DNA of 64,000 nucleotides from Anarhynchus alexandrinus (GCA_008711295.1 VUYV01000062.1:1-64000), one strand, 5' to 3'; counted from the first letter of the stretch, positions 14,216-26,627 are shown. Notes: a model not told the origin generated them from the letters alone. Translations and numbers: made by a program.

Positions 14216-14264
14216 ATAGAATCATAGAATCGTTATGGCTGGAAAAGACCTTTAAGATCATCAA
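14216..14264 (-). mobile_element. Very short CR1 3'-end remnant abutting the previous CR1
   Basis: About 49 bases repeat the CR1 3' terminus (tail, then the TTATGGCTGG stretch in + orientation) nearly identically to 13499-13545, in the same orientation. It sits immediately 5' of the truncated end of the larger CR1. Confidence 0.8.
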
Positions 14265-16944
14265 AAGGTAGGTACGTAAAGATTTTACTGCATTGTCAGA
14301 GAGCTGCTTCTTTTACAGTAAGAGTTATTAAGGATTATTTGTATCCTGTTCTGGGGGAGTTGAGCTCAAAAATTTGGTACAGTAGATTTCTCATCATCCT
14401 TCTTACAAGCAAAGTTAAAAATTAAATTTGATGAATCTACACCATTTCAATAGTCCCATCAGATAGACATGGATAAGCGAGTGAGTATAAACAGTAACTT
14501 CAGGCATCTAATTGAAGTTCCCACATTCAAATCCTAGGTCACTGTATAGGCCTTTGGGAAGCATAGACCCCAAACTTTAGCGTCTTGATTAACCTGGGGA
14601 GGCACCTAATTTGTAATCTCAGTCAGCAAAATTTGGTAATTTACAGCAATGACCCTGCAGAGTGACAAATGAAAAGACATACGTAATTCAATTACAATTT
14701 AGACTGGGGTGTGAAGCCGTGTGAAGAAAACAGAAAATTCTCATTGATTTTTATAAATGCTAGATCACCTTCTTCTTCTGACCAGCTCTTAAATATTTAA
14801 CAATCAGCACCAGACAAATATTCTACTTAAATCTGGATTTTGACTCTCACAGGCTGCATACACAGGTTGTTGTGGTTATGATTTGAAGGCTATGAATATG
14901 CAGAGCAATGTCACAAGCTGTTTTTTTATGAGTCAGACATAATAAATCCATGCACATTGAATCCTTTAATTTCTTGGTTGAAAGGTCAAAACTTTTGTGA
15001 AAGGCTTTTAAAAAAAAGATTTTTTTTATAAACGGGGTGAGGTCACTTGGTACCTGGAAGGAAGTATAAATCAAATCAGTAGTTAAAACAAAATGTTAAT
15101 ATTAACAGCTGAAGGAAGATAAAAGGGTATGAAATTCCCATTTTTGCATTGGCACTGAAGACTGGTTCAACGATTATAAAATTCAGTGCAAATCTAAGAA
15201 CAAGATAATCCTCCCTGACAATAATTACCAGATCCTGGTATTAGCAAGAAAAGGGCATTTTTATTATTACAGATATGTGTAGCAGAAATGTTATTACCCA
15301 TTAAAGTCCCCTATTATTCTGCTGTCAATCACCCTCTATTAACAAAGTCTTCATGATTCGACAACTTGTTCTTTAATTGTCCCCCCATGCTAGCCTCTAG
15401 TTGTGAGCTGAATTTTCATATATTATACACATTAGGTACTGAGTTTTCCGAGCTTTAACCTTTGATATGATCTTTATCTCTCTAAATGACATTCTCCTAC
15501 GCAGCCAGAGCATGGCTTCAGAGAATGCTTTGTGGAGTGGTAAATTACACTCCATGTTCTTTTGACAATGGAAGAATATCCTCATGATCAAGCATTTCTT
15601 TGGTATATAATCCTGAAGTTTGCAAGTCTCCTGTAAGTGACATGTCAACTCTCATATTTGGCATAAAGAGATCTTTAATGCTAATTATCCTGACATTCCT
15701 GAACTCTCTCTCAAGAGTAGTTTTTAAGATTTCATAGATACCAGCTCTGAAGTTTTGTTTATTGTTTCCTTTATAGAAATTTGTATGATATTTATTCCCT
15801 CAAGAAGAGTTTGCTTATACGTAGAAATCTGTACAACTACATTTATATGTTGTAATGTCTCTTATGCATTGTAATGCCTCTTAGATGCTAGGCTCCCTGT
15901 GTGATAGTCGCTCCCTGTGTGATAGTCACACCACTTTGGTTTTTATATTCTAGGGTATTTTAAGAAAAGATTCATGAACATTCAGGACACTAAGAGGGAA
16001 GCCACAAAACGTAGCCAAAAGGGGACACTGAAAGAAACATATTTTAATTACTTCTTTTCTCAATTTTAGATGGCAACTTCTTTGTTTTCAAGGAGTCATG
16101 TATATGCTTGAATTCTATAACTAGAGCATTTTCTTGGGGAAAAAAATGGGCAGGGGTTAACTTCAAAAAACAAAGCACATGTCCAAATAAGCAGGTTGCA
16201 ATGTAAGTTCCCCTCTTCCCCAACTCCTTCTGCAATAGCTGTCATTAGAGCACTTCTCTAGTGATGTGGGGAACCCAAGTTCAGTTTTCTCCTCAGTCTT
16301 TTAGCTTCTATCCTCAAACACATATGCATGAAGACATGGCTAAATGTTTCTATCATCTCTGTCATATCACAGACAATTAAAATGCAAGAAACACCAGCCT
16401 AAAACCCTTTGTGATATAATCAAGTTCCACCTGTGTAAAGATCTTAGGACAGCAACATAAATAAAGACCCCCCAGAAGTTAAGATATAGTACAGTTCAGA
16501 GGGACAAAAGAGTAAAGGAGAGCTGCTGAATACGCATGACTCTCATCTGAGGTCAAAGTCTCACAGGACTAGCATGCTTTAAAACATCTTCCTCAAACAC
16601 TTGGCCTTTTCAACTCTGAATGGTCATTATAGCCAAGTTCTGACACCAGTCCAGATCTGCACACTGCCCTTCAAAACAAATGGCTAATTCTGATATTCTC
16701 TTTTGACTCTTACAAAATGCTTCTAATATCCCTTCCTCCAACATCCCAGGTATCTCACTTTACTACTTTATGAACGTGTGTTTTCAGAATTGAAGAAATT
16801 TATTTATTATTTAATCTTACATCATCCATCCTGCTAGATGCAGGCTGCTGTCGACAGTGAGCCCCTAATTATGTTTCCCTTTGATGCAAGTATTCATCAT
16901 CTGGCTCTGGTGATGATTAAGGCTGAGATTTGGAAAACCAAGGG
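14265..16944. other. Gene-free intergenic stretch
   Basis: No gene or transposon recognised. It carries an 18-base tandem duplication at 15892-15927 and, toward the right end, a less AT-rich patch (16810-16930) that could be a conserved element but cannot be tested here. Confidence 0.45.
15892..15927. repeat. 18-bp tandem duplication
   Basis: GCTCCCTGTGTGATAGTC occurs twice with no spacer. Confidence 0.95.
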
Positions 16945-17275
16945 CTAACATAAGAACATCAGATGGTGCACCAGATCAGGCCCAAGGACTTGTATACTGT
17001 CTCCCACAGAAAGCTTTGTAAAGAAAAGAGCATGAAAACAAAGCAATCATATAACGACACTTCCCCAGAGCATTCTCACAATCTCCAAGGACTTATAGCA
17101 CAGGGAATTCTTGAGAATTAAATGGCATCTTTGTGTTTAATTACCCTCAATGGATAAATTAATGGATGGAAAACCCAATTGCTTTTTGAATTTATGTAAA
17201 GTTTCAGCATCCACTATGCCCAGTGACAAGAAGCTCCGTAATCTGTATGTTGTGTGAGGAAATGCCAACTTGTTC
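16945..17275 (-). mobile_element. Ancient amniote CR1/L3-type LINE remnant
   Basis: The + strand reads as the complement of an old CR1/L3 3' region known from turtles and crocodilians: AACATAAGAACATCAGATGG start, 'CCAGATCAGGCCCAAGG', 'TGGATAAATTAATGGATGG', 'ATTGCTTTTTGAATTTATG', 'GGCATCCAC'-like, then 'TGTGTGAGGAAATGCC'. Identification is from remembered consensus wording, not from a search; divergence is high. Confidence 0.6.
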
Positions 17276-17633
17276 ACGAGGATATACCTATATATTGGTA
17301 TATCCTTAATATATTGGTAAACTTCATCATACTTTTCACCCTTTTACTTCATGCTGCTGATGAACAACCTGAACATCACAGGACTTACCACAAACTGATG
17401 AATTCATTAATTTCTGCACTACATATGGTGCAAAGGACTAAGCTGTGTGCTTGTGTCAGTATGAACCAGTGGTTTATGTTTGGCTTTGATAAAATCATTG
17501 GCCCACTTTCTATGATTATAGCAAAGGTAAAAGCTAAAAGTTCAGGAAAATAAGAGCTCTAACTGCAGAATCTTCTAGGACTCCAGTACAAGGTTGAGAC
17601 AGATGCTTGGCAAGGAGCAAAGGCTTAGCCTTT

Positions 17634-18075
17634 GTAGAATCATAGAATCATTTAGGTTGGAAAGACGCTTAAGATCATTGAGTCCAACTGTAAACCTAAC
17701 ACTGCCAAGTCAACCACTAAACCATGTCCCTAAGTACCACATCTACACATCTTTTAAATACCTGCAGGAAATGTGACTCAACCACTTCCCTGGGAAGCCT
17801 GTTCTAGTGCTTGACAACCCTTTCAGTGAAGAAATTTTTCAATCTAAACCTCCCCTGGCGCAACTTGAGGACATTTCCTCTTGCATTATCGCTTGTTACT
17901 TGGGAGAAGAGACCAACTCCCACCTTGCTACAACCTCCTTTCAGGTAGTTGTAGAAAGCGATAAGGTCTCCCCTGAGACTCCTTTTCTCCAGCCTAAACA
18001 ACCCCAGTTCCCTCAGCTGCTCCTCACAGGACTTGTTCTCTAGACCAACCCTTCACCAGCTTCATTGCTCCTCTT
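17634..18075 (-). mobile_element. CR1 LINE 3' fragment (CR1-Y-like)
   Basis: The 3' tail at the low-coordinate end reads, on the + strand, AGAATCATAGAATCATTTAGG followed by the typical terminal region. The minus strand then gives the end of ORF2 ([25 protein letters not shown], 18001-17804, with VGLFSQVT). It is 5'-truncated near 18075. Subfamily is assigned from memory of the terminal sequence. Confidence 0.9.
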
Positions 18076-18179
18076 TTGACAGATTTGTAAAAATGTATTA
18101 GCCATCTTGCCTGCATTTAAGATTAGGAAGAAGGAGGCCTAAGACACTCTGTGCAGGTCTGAATTCTGCATGTTTCACA

Positions 18180-18708
18180 AGCCTAGACCCCACCTGGAGT
18201 ACTGCGTCCAGCTCCGGAGTCCCCAACATAAGAAGGACATGGACCTGTTGAAGTGGTCCAGAGGAGGGCCACAAAGATGATCAGAGGGCTGGAGCACCTC
18301 TCCTATGAGGACAGGCTGAGACAGCTGGGATTGTTCAGCCTGGATAAGAGAAGGCTCCAGGGAGACCTCATAGCAGCCTTCCAGTACTTAAAGGGGGCCT
18401 ACAGGAAAGATAGGGAGGGTCTCTTTACTGGGGATTGTAGTGATAGGATGAGGGATAATGTTTTTAAACTGAAAGAGGGTAGATTTAGATTAGATATTAG
18501 GAAGAAATTCTTTACTGTGAGGGTGGTGAGACACTGGAACAGGTTGCCCAGGGAAGTTGTGGATGCCCCATCCCTAGAGGTGTTCAAAGCCAGGTTGGAT
18601 GGGGCTTTGAGCAACTTGGTCTAGTGGAAGATGTCCCTGCCCATGGCAGGGGGGGTTGGAACTAGATGATCTATAAGGTCCCTTCCAACTCTAACCATTC
18701 TATGATTC
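18180..18708 (+). mobile_element. CR1 LINE 3' fragment, opposite orientation
   Basis: Starts in the RPHLEYCVQ region and stays open from 18253 to 18624 ([20 protein letters not shown], then [20 protein letters not shown]), ending with the stop, the terminal GATGATCTATAAGGTCCC stretch and the ATTCTATGATTC tail at about 18708. The 123-codon open frame makes this one of the younger CR1 copies in the window. It lies head-to-head with the minus-strand CR1 at 17634-18075. Confidence 0.93.
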
Positions 18709-20490
18709 AAAGGTGCGCAGGTATCAGCAAGCAGGTGCCCAGGGCTGATGTTTGGGTTTGGTGGGGGATTTTTACTGTATTTTTTAAATCAATAAGAGTA
18801 GCTCTATGGTTTGGTAAATACAGAGTTGGAAAATGTGGTTTATTCATGGATCTTGCATGGCCCTCCTAGCTAGATGAAGGTCAAAAACTGGATGGGGCCA
18901 ATAGGTTAAGTCATCTCACTATGGATTAGGCTACTGAAGAGACTCAAGTTAGAAGCAAGTTTTAGGAAGAGAAGAGATGTTTTTTCTAGCTTGATGATCT
19001 TGCAAGATCAAGGCATAGTTTATTGCTAGAATTTTCCTGTCAATAAATGAGAGAATGAGAGCTGGCATATGCCACTATTTTCTGCTGACATTTAGTTCTA
19101 ACACATACATTACTTATCAAGATAAAATAAATTCAGGACAAAGTCTGCATATGGACACTGAGTGTCATTCTTTTGGAGTAGGCTTTATACTATGGCAAAA
19201 ATTTTGGGGGTGGGGGAAGGTTATTGCTGACACTAGAATAACAACTCTCAGGGCAGAGGTGAAGTCTAACATAATCACAAAAATCAGTTTACCTTTGTCA
19301 TCAGTACAGGATTTGGTCTCCTACAATATTTGGCGAGGATTAGGGTTTACAGACGGAGGAAACAAGATGGACTGGTGTACGTGGCCCATAAGACTTACAC
19401 AAATGCTTACATCAGAGCCTTCCACACCTCAAGTAAGAGCATCAGGTGGATTAGTGGTTTGCCCAAGGGCAGTCTCTCTCATTCTTCCTTGCCCTGCAGA
19501 TAGAACAAAACACAGTCACACTCTGAAGAAAAAGAGCTCAAGAAAGTCTGTTTTCAATTCTAAGCAATAACAGCAAGCATTTTTTAAACCTACGTTTACT
19601 GGAATAGAAAGGCCACTTACTATTCGGTTTTATTCTTTGCCTCTTACCCACTAAAATTTAAAGAGTCATACAGTTAGAGAAAGGCAGGGAAGAAATATCA
19701 AGAGACAGGGATCAAGATTCGTTTGCTACAGCAGGAGCCAAATTTAGGAGAAGACCAAGGTCAAAACAGAAGACGAGAATTCACAGTAGACTTTGACACA
19801 AGCCTAAGTAAAGGCTTTAGCCATTTATGTAGAACCAGTTATACAAAACTGCTTTTGCCCAGGGCTCATGCTGCCAAAAAGCTCACCTCGGCACACACCA
19901 CACTCTTCAAAACAGGCTTGTGCTGCAGAGGTGTTGGCTTGCTAGGCTCAGCTGTTTCATGGAGTTGAAAGCATCTGCGAGAGATCCTACTCAAGCATAT
20001 TCCTTGGGTGGCAAAACAACTCAGCAGTGTTACCAACAGCCTCTTCACCCTGCTGCTGACTCAGGAGAGGTTAAAGCCTCTACCAAGGAAAAGCTAGTAT
20101 CTCTCTGAGTCTGGTGGCAGGTTTGTTTTAGTGACCTGGCTGTGCTGCATGTTAGCAGATAATACCTAAAGGCTGAATCTCTATATGCCTATGCTACCAT
20201 TTACAGGGGTAACGTGGCACGTTCTGCAGAGTGTACTGCTGACAGTGAGCCTTGGGCAGTCGCAGAATACCTGCTCACTGCTCTCTTCCCTGCGCTCTCT
20301 TCTACGGAGTTATTAGCCACTCTGATAAGCAAAGCTGGTTCTCTTTTCAGTGGCAAAGAATGAGATTGTTTTCCAAAGCTGAAAGTATGAACTGAATCCC
20401 TGATTCCACCAATATTTCCATACAGCCAGGTTGGTGGACTTTGACAGCTCAATGCACCATACTGATTCACCCCTTTGAATGTGCACAGGG

Positions 20491-20518
20491 AGCAACAGGG
20501 TGCAAGCAACAGGGTGCT
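20491..20518. repeat. Near-perfect 14-bp tandem duplication
   Basis: AGCAACAGGGTGCA is followed at once by a copy differing only at the last base. Confidence 0.9.
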
Positions 20519-22149
20519 ACACAGTCTCAGGTAACTGCTGGTCTTTTGCAACAAACCACTTTTATTGGATCTGATAACGGGAAGAATACAAATAGCCCCT
20601 ATAACAAAAGCAGAAAAACAGTCTGAATCTGTGCTGTATGCTTTATCAGACAAATGAATTCTCTAGATATTTCATTTCAAAGCAATACTAGATTATCTTC
20701 TCTAATCAGTATAAAATTAAATGAGTTCACACTGGCAAGATGACATTTCTTTTACTGAAAGGAAGTGCATTAGTACAAATCAATTCCTTGCAAGATGCAG
20801 GCCCTGAACAAACAGCTCCTTAGATATTCACAGCAATCAATGCACTGTTTTGTAAGCACCAGACCAAGCATCTGAAGCCTCGCTTATAGCTTCCCCTCTG
20901 TTCTGATTAAAATACAGTCACACTCAAATGTAAGGACTAGTTTCCCATTTAAGTGTGGGAACTGTGAGAGTATGCGTACTTTCACTGCACTTTCCTGTGT
21001 TTCTCTGGCTTTCTGTGTGCTGCTTGTCAGCATATAAGATGCACAGGTGATGATCCTGTGTCTATACAAGACAGGAGGAGTCTAACTGGAGAGTTCAGAT
21101 TTGAATGGTCCTTCAGGCTGAGGAAAGCCAACTGGAATTCTGGAGACTATAGGAGCAACATCCACCAGACAGTCGCTTTTAAAAATTAATGCCTCCTTCC
21201 ACTCTCTCCCCTGTCTGAAGAGAATTTCCAAAGATGACATTCAGATCACTGATGGCATTCAGATGCAAGAATTCTTCTGCTGAAAACTCTTCTTTCTTTC
21301 CTTTCTTAGTCCCATGCTTGAGACTTAATTAACAATTTTATCCCATTTTTCTTTTCTTTTCTTTGAAGTACTTATAACAATTTTGAAATGAAAACTCCCT
21401 TTCAAATTGTAAAGCTTGAACTTTTCATTAAAAAATAATGCTCTCTAAACATAACATTCCAACATAGAAAACAATTCCCTACTTTTTTTGGTGAAAACTG
21501 TATGTCAAATATTGACAGACTCTGTCCTGAACAAATAAATTCTGCCCTTATCCCAACTGATTTTTTAATGAAATTCACATTTACCAAGATAAATTTAGAC
21601 AATTGTGCCCAACACACAGACTTCCTGGTATGGGGAACTATTGAAAAAAAACAGATTCAGATTTGCTCATCTTTTTAACTACCAACACACAGAACCAACG
21701 GTTTTAATGTCTGCTACGTTGAGCTTTAGAGAGGAATGTGATATTTCACTACCACATAAACGAGCACAAAACTTCAAGCATATGAAGACTGTGAATGACT
21801 TATTTAAAAAGAAATAAATGTTTGTTGGGTTTTTGGCTGCTTTTTTTAAGAATGATTAAAGGCTATCATTTCCTCTTAATGTTCCGTAATTGGTTATTTA
21901 ACTCCCACTGACACTAATGGGAACAGCCTGCTTAATCACTGCATGCAAAGATGAATATATTTGAACATGTGGTGAGTGGAAGCTGCCTTGCCTATTGAGT
22001 TTAACTATAAACAGAAAAAGGATATGCAATCTATTGTTCTGCTGATACTGTTCTATGAATCTCTCTAACTATGTGACTTTTTAAAGCTTTTGCTTCTAGA
22101 ATATATTTTCAAAAGAAGACTTTTAAGTACCCTGTCCCATGCAAGAATA

Positions 22150-22270
22150 TTGAGACACAGAAAATCTGGGTGATTTTCTATGACCCCAAGTTTACAAGTT
22201 TGTGGCAGAACTAAGAACAGAACACAGGTTTCTGCCTCCTACTTCTGTGCTACAATGTTCTCTCTGCAAT
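22150..22270 (+). mobile_element. MIR-like SINE remnant
   Basis: The order 'GAGACACAGAAAATCTGGG ... GACCCCAAGTTTACAAG ... GTGGCAGAACTAAGAACAG ... ACACAGGTTTCTG' follows the MIR/core-SINE consensus (GAGGCTCAGAGAGG, CCCAAGGTCACACAG, GTGGCAGAGCCAGGA, AACCCAGGTCT). Strongly diverged; based on remembered consensus. Confidence 0.5.
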
Positions 22271-23061
22271 TAGTTAAAACTGATCCTTCTGTGCTTTCCA
22301 GCAAAATTCACAATTAGGGTCTGACTCAAGTACACTGAAGACAATGGAATTCTATTTAGCTCAGTGGTTGTTGGACCACTTCATATATATTTCATGTAGC
22401 TACATCTCTTTCATAAATTGTTGATTTATAGCTACAAAGACTGCCTACGTACATGCCATTGCAGGGTATAGCTGGGACGGGGGAATATAACTGGGTGCAG
22501 ACTGCTGAGGTTTTTTCTCTTTGTAGTGATCCTGACCGGGAGCCATTGTATATGAAGGAGTTAGTGATCCACAAAAGAGTGAACCTGAGCAGGCGCAAAC
22601 CCAAGCTGCGCTGTGGGAACAGCTTAGCCTTCAGGCCTGCATTGGGCTGCACAACGTCTTTGGTCCCAGGGTCATCTCAGCCAGCTTATTCTAATAGAGG
22701 AGCCTGCAGGCACCTCCACTTCGTCCTGGCAATTACACTGCCTGCATACCTCATCTTTATCTAAAAGTGCAGCAAGAAGTCCTTATGTGAACTTCTCTTC
22801 TGTTTGACAGTAGAAATGACGAATAGAATTGTTTTCTTGTAAGAAATTCATGTAATAGCTCAGATGACCCAAAGGGAGGAGCTTCTCTTCATAGAGGGGT
22901 TCTGCGCAGCCTGCCATGGGAAAATCCATCCAGGGTCTGCCTGACACTGTACAAACATGGGGTTCCCAGCATCTTAAGATTTACTATTTTTATTCCTCTT
23001 TTTATTCTATCATATTAAAACATCTGTTTCATTAAGCCAATTGTTGTTGGGTCTTTCTTAT

Positions 23062-23760
23062 TGAGAAGAGTAGAGGGAGTAGAGGGGCAGAATCACCTCC
23101 TTTGACCTGCTGGCCACACTTCTTTTGATGCAGCCCAGGATACGGTTGGCCTTCTGGGCTGCAATTGCACATTGCTGGCTCATGTTGTGTTGNTGAGGTT
23201 GGCTTGGGCCCACCTCTCCAGCCTGTCCAGGTCCCTCTGGATGGCATTCCTCCCCTCCGGTGTGTCTACCTTGCCAAACAGCTTGGTATCATCGGCAAAC
23301 TTGCTGAGGGTGCACTTGACCCCACTGTCCATGTTGCCAACAAAGGTATTGAACAGTACAGGTCCCAGTACCGACCCCTGAGGAACGCCACTCGTCACTG
23401 GTCTCCACTTGGACATAGAGCCGTTGACTGCAACTCTTTGAGTGCAACCGTCCAGCCAGTTCTTTATCCACCATTTGTCAAATCCATGTCTCTTCAATTT
23501 AGAGACCAGGATATCGTGTGGCACAGCGTCAAACGCTTTGCACAAGTCCAAGTAGATGACATCAGTTGATCTTCCCTTGTCCACCGCCGCTGTAACCCCT
23601 TCGTAGAAGGCCACCAAATTTGTCAGGCATGACTTGCCCTTGGTGAAACCATGCTGGCTGTCACCAATCACCTCCTTGTTTTCTATGTGCCTCAGCAGAG
23701 TTTCCAGGAGGATCTGCTCCATGATCTTGCCAGGCACAGAGATGAGACTAATCCTGGTGA
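23062..23760 (-). mobile_element. CR1 LINE fragment with long intact reverse transcriptase core
   Basis: An uninterrupted minus-strand frame from 23737 to about 23195 carries the CR1 RT core: [48 protein letters not shown], and the catalytic FADDTK box, ending in [15 protein letters not shown]. Past an ambiguous base at 23193 the match resumes about 50 codons further on in the family (minus-strand [19 protein letters not shown]), so roughly 150 bases are missing inside the element. Both ends are truncated. It is not a functional gene. Confidence 0.93.
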
Positions 23761-23859
23761 GGGTTCACCAAAGCACAGCAACATGAAGAGGAAGAGGCCA
23801 TGGGGTATCTAATTACACTCTTCTGCTACCTACGGACTAATTACAGAGACAGAATCACA

Positions 23860-24165
23860 CTGTTCTCAGGGTTGCACCACAAAAGGACAAGAGGCAAGTG
23901 TCTTTTATAATCCACTTATGCACACTAGCTGAAGCAAGGGAAATTTGCATTAGATATAAGGAACATTGTTTTACTGCAGAGGTGGTCAAGCACTGGAGCG
24001 AGCCCAGACAGACTGCAGAATCTTCATCCTTGGAGCCATTCAAAACTCAGCTGGACTGGACCCATAGCAACTTGATATAATTCCAAAATTGACCCTGTTC
24101 TGTGGGCCATAGACCAGATAACCTCCAGGGGTCTCTTCCAACCTAACTCATTCTATGATATTGTT
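23860..24165 (+). mobile_element. Older CR1 LINE 3' fragment
   Basis: Reads as a decayed end of CR1: GGACAAGAGGCAAGTG, 'TTAGATATAAGGAACATTG', 'GAGGTGGTCAAGCACTGGA', 'CAACTTGATATAATTCC', then 'GGGGTCTCTTCCAACCTAA' and an ATTCTATG tail. Divergence is much higher than in the neighbouring copies. Confidence 0.8.
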
Positions 24166-24669
24166 TGTCTTCAATTTTCTGAAATTTTCAATGTGCTTTA
24201 ACATTTGGCTCCCTCAGCAATGGGCTAAACACATCACTGACAGATCTGTAAAAAAGCACACAAATTTTACCAATCGAGGAAAAGTTCTGGATCCCTTCAC
24301 TATCCCCTTTCAAAACTTGAGAAAACTAAAGCTCAAATAATCAACTGATTGCCTCCTGTCTGCAAGCTAAAATTTTAAAAAATTAACTAGAACTGTCATG
24401 CTGCTATATCGCTTTAAGTCAAATTGCATTTACAAATCTAGTGACCAACTACTTTTGTATATGGATACATAAATGTTACAGCATCACAGGTGACACTGAG
24501 AAAATGAGTGACAGCAAAACTGTATTATAAACCAAATTCTCTGCCAACAGTCTAACTGACATTGATATATCAGTAGGAGAATTTGCTCTTAGGTTTTTTT
24601 TTCATTCAGCCTCTAAACACCTCTATGTTCCTTTAACAGACAAGAGACAGGACCACTGCAGAGCTGTAA

Positions 24670-25010
24670 AATTATAGAAAATAAGGCTGGAAGGGAGTCT
24701 GAGAGACTATTTAACCCACTTCCTTCTCCAAGGCATGTTCAGTCATTTCTACATAATTCTTAACAGATTTCTGCTGAAACTATTCTTTTGGATCTCTAAT
24801 GATAGAGATTCCACAGTAGTGTCAGGCAATGTATTTCAATGTTTCACTACAATTAGACTATTGTTTTCTTAATTTCCTCTGCTGATATTTAAGACCACTA
24901 TTTCTGCCCTGTAAACTATGGACATGAAGAACAGTCATCTCTTCTTCTTCCCAGAAATCACTTTTTATTTAAAGACTAAGTGTGTCTTTGACCAATAAAG
25001 TTGGAGATGT
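24670..25010 (-). mobile_element. Ancient CR1 remnant
   Basis: + strand matches the complement of old amniote CR1 3' ends: 'AAGGCTGGAAGGGAGTCTGAG', 'TAATGATAGAGATTCCACAG', 'GGCAATGTATTTCAATGTTT', 'AAGACCACTATTTCTGCCCTG'. Highly diverged; family-level call only. Confidence 0.6.
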
Positions 25011-26627
25011 GAAAATACAAAATTAGTCATATAGATTTCAGTAAACTGAGAAAGGCTCTAACAAAATTCTGCAGTTTTCCAACTTTTCTCCAATCCAAAA
25101 TGAAAATAAATCCTGAAAACAAATATTTAATTTCAAACAATCATTCAAGTTCCTATCTACCCCTATTAAGCATAGTGTAACAAAGACACAATCCTAAATA
25201 ATAAAATCCCCATGCAAGTCCAAAAATGTGCATAACCATTCCCTTGACCATCTAAATGCATAACAGAACAATGAGCTACACTTTTCATGCATGTCAACTC
25301 TGCTGTAAATTTCCAATACAACACTGACCATGACACAACTGCAGTAAGAGCCTAATAGACATACCCTAATCAAGAAACTCTGTAATATTCAAAGGTAGGA
25401 AGAAGACAAATAAGCCTAAATATAGTATAGCAGTCATTTGTTGCATTTCTGCATAAAGTGAGGAAATAGATATTAGAGAATGCATAATAGTGAAGTTTGA
25501 AATAAAGGAAATTTGAGTTACTCCCTTTTTCCTCTGTAAGAATTTATACCCCGCCAATAACATGAGGAAACAAAAGGTATGTTAGTATCAGAATGATCTG
25601 AATCTGGCTTATTACAAAGCCTGTGTGACAATAACTGGGTCACTGATTCATAACAATGATAAGCCATGCTCCCTAATACCACTAAATTCATCTTCTGTTG
25701 GCAACGCATTCATGTTTGCATGGAGTTTCACATCCTGCCATTGAAGCAAATGGGCATTAACTTCCCAAAGAGGCATGGGCGTTAAGGTCACAGTGTTGGG
25801 GACTACTATACCAGCTAATAGTGAAAAATGGACAGCCTTGAGGAAAAAATTAACCCTAACTCATTCTCAAAGCTGTAAAAACCACAACAGATACTGACAC
25901 AGCTTTAACTACTACTGATACAGATAAAATGCAGGTTTAGAGATGATGGGGAGAATATTCTAAATCTGTGCTTGTTATCAGCTTGCCATGGAAATACCCT
26001 CCTGGCTTGGGTCAGAGGGAGATGCAGAAAGCAGGTATGTTTCCAGCTTATTCCTGGGGAGTGACATCTACTGGTGGAAAAGAAGGCATTCAGCAAACGC
26101 ATTCAAATGCCAAAGCCACTATTTTCCTAGGACTTCAGTATCACTCTGGTTAGAAATATTGTTGCAGATTGGCAAGATTATATATATGGACATTATCAGT
26201 GCAAATGAAAGAGGTAACAGGCCAGGAGGAAAAGGAAATTTTCCAAGGATCAAGGAAGAAGGAACTAAGAATGAGAAATAAGCCACAGTCCAGCTACCTC
26301 TGATTTTTGCAATGTCCTTGTCACCAATATGTTGCTAAGAGATATTTTTGGAGGCCTGTCCAGCACTCACTGAGTGCAACCAAAAAGCATTCAGCCCTCT
26401 GTAATGTACTTGCAGCCAAGAGACTAAATTGTGATGACATCCTTTGATGCTGGCAACATACGTGAAACTGCCTAAGTGAGATACTGATGCGTCAAATAGC
26501 CAGGATGGGAAGGATACAAATGCCACATATGTTGCATTGCTGAACTGGTATTACAGGGTACTAGTAATAGGTGAAACTGCTGAATGTATCCAGAAGGAGC
26601 AAAAGGAAATAAAACCATTTGTTGCCT
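25011..26627. other. Gene-free stretch between CR1 remnants
   Basis: No gene, RNA or transposon recognised. Contains one short 'CCATTGAAG...AATGGG' motif near 25730-25765 discussed in the findings. Confidence 0.4.

Larger units (their letters stand above)
18709..23061. other. Gene-free intergenic stretch
   Basis: No gene recognised. A 171-codon ATG frame at 19055-19570 (+) matches nothing I know and is treated as chance. Contains a small tandem duplication (20491-20518) and a MIR-like SINE remnant (22150-22270). Confidence 0.45.

Noticed and set aside
18253..18624. The 123-codon + strand frame as a host gene
   Set aside because: It is the C-terminal end of CR1 ORF2 followed by the CR1 3' tail.
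23180..23737. The 185-codon reverse transcriptase frame as a functional gene
   Set aside because: It is a fragment of a CR1 LINE truncated at both ends with an internal deletion; no start, endonuclease domain or complete C-terminus.
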